A DNA stretch of 6,800 nucleotides from Elusimicrobiota bacterium (GTDB lineage Bacteria > Elusimicrobiota > Elusimicrobia > UBA1565 > UBA9628), in the NCBI GenBank assembly GCA_028865585.1, contig JAGWJU010000066.1, positions 1-6,800 on the forward strand, read 5' to 3'. Position 1 is the first letter of the stretch, and the number at the start of each line of letters is the position of its first letter. Made by a program: the position numbers and the translations under genes. The notes under the pieces were generated by a model. It was not told the DNA's origin. It made no database searches and saw only the letters and a program-made list of their open reading frames with translations. Shown here piece after piece: positions 6,660 to 6,800 of this stretch.

Positions 6660-6662
6660 GGG
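6645..6662. promoter_or_regulatory. Perfect 18-bp palindrome, possible operator
   Basis: CCCTTGAC (6645-6652) and GTCAAGGG (6655-6662) are exact reverse complements separated by TT. The palindrome covers the -35 box of the TPR-pseudokinase promoter and lies about 80 bases before the divergent oxidoreductase gene. A dimeric regulator bound there would block that promoter. It is not followed by a T run on either strand, so a terminator is unlikely. No regulator gene is in view to match it to. Confidence 0.5.
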
Positions 6663-6739
6663 CCCGCGGCTGTTGGTTGGCTGGAGATTTTTCTCTTCTG
6701 GAAACGCGCGCGCCGAAAAAATTAGATAGACTATTCCGC

Positions 6740-6800
6740 ATGGCAAAACAGGGCGTAGTCATAGTCGGCGGGGGTGTCGTCGGTGTTTCCGCGGCGTATT
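6740..6800 (+). CDS. FAD-dependent oxidoreductase, N-terminus only (partial)
   Basis: From ATG 6740 the frame reads MAKQGVVIVGGGVVGVSAAY and runs off the right edge after 20 full codons. The hydrophobic strand followed by GGGVVG and a small-residue helix is the dinucleotide-binding Rossmann start of FAD oxidoreductases, and this form is commonest in the DAO family (glycine oxidase, D-amino-acid dehydrogenase and relatives). Substrate cannot be told from so little. No Shine-Dalgarno sequence is visible before the ATG. TAGACT (6727-6732) seven bases upstream is a weak -10 candidate without a clear -35, which would again make a leaderless mRNA. The gene is divergent from the TPR-pseudokinase gene. 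Confidence 0.75.
   Translation, partial: MAKQGVVIVGGGVVGVSAAY

Noticed and set aside
6616..6762. Upstream start of the TPR-pseudokinase gene at 6762, adding 49 residues
   Set aside because: The extension would run over the promoter, the palindrome and the start of the divergent oxidoreductase, and would bury the signal peptide. The ATG at 6615 has a ribosome site at proper spacing.

Overview
This is a high-GC bacterial chromosomal window holding five protein genes (two cut off by the window edges) and one RNA gene. It looks like ordinary core chromosome: there is no insertion sequence, phage gene, CRISPR array or integron. The organism cannot be fixed from this alone. A cleavable signal peptide, TPR proteins fused to kinase-like domains, tetrapyrrole synthesis starting from glutamyl-tRNA (HemL), and a GAF/PAS histidine kinase fit a Gram-negative-type bacterium. 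The 'Y-x-GWD-x-ALER' stretch in the kinase-like domain reminds me of Elusimicrobiota kinases, but that is recollection and not a search result.

Layout. 1-942 (minus, cut at the left edge): a soluble GAF-PAS-HisKA sensor histidine kinase, ending just past its phospho-acceptor histidine. 943-1023: a short AT-rich divergent promoter region. 1024-1758 (plus): a coiled-coil C4 zinc-ribbon protein (COG1579 / CT398-FlgZ type) that appears to be made from a leaderless mRNA. 1789-2173 (plus): the RNase P RNA gene rnpB, recognised from its conserved core sequences and helices P1, P2, P3, P4, P8, P12 and P19-like. 2193-3164 (plus): hemB (zinc-type porphobilinogen synthase). 3152-4435 (plus): hemL (glutamate-1-semialdehyde aminomutase), overlapping hemB by 13 bases. 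4432-6615 (minus): a signal-peptide / TPR / transmembrane / kinase-like protein that converges on hemL with overlapping stop codons. 6616-6739: divergent regulatory region with a good sigma70-type promoter whose -35 box lies in a perfect palindrome. 6740-6800 (plus, cut at the right edge): start of an FAD-dependent oxidoreductase.

How it fits together. The zinc-ribbon gene, rnpB, hemB and hemL all point the same way with gaps of 30 and 19 bases and one overlap, so the RNase P RNA may be cut out of a polycistronic transcript that also carries two tetrapyrrole-pathway genes. HemL makes 5-aminolevulinate and HemB condenses two of these into porphobilinogen, consecutive steps towards heme and other tetrapyrroles.

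Most interesting points. (1) The kinase-like domain of the TPR protein has lost the catalytic HRD aspartate and the glycine loop but keeps the VAIK-type lysine, the catalytic-loop Asn and DFG, so it is probably a pseudokinase. (2) The RNase P RNA has two base pairs of the near-invariant P4 helix replaced by compensating pairs, with the bulged metal-site U retained. No clearly new multi-gene system is visible.
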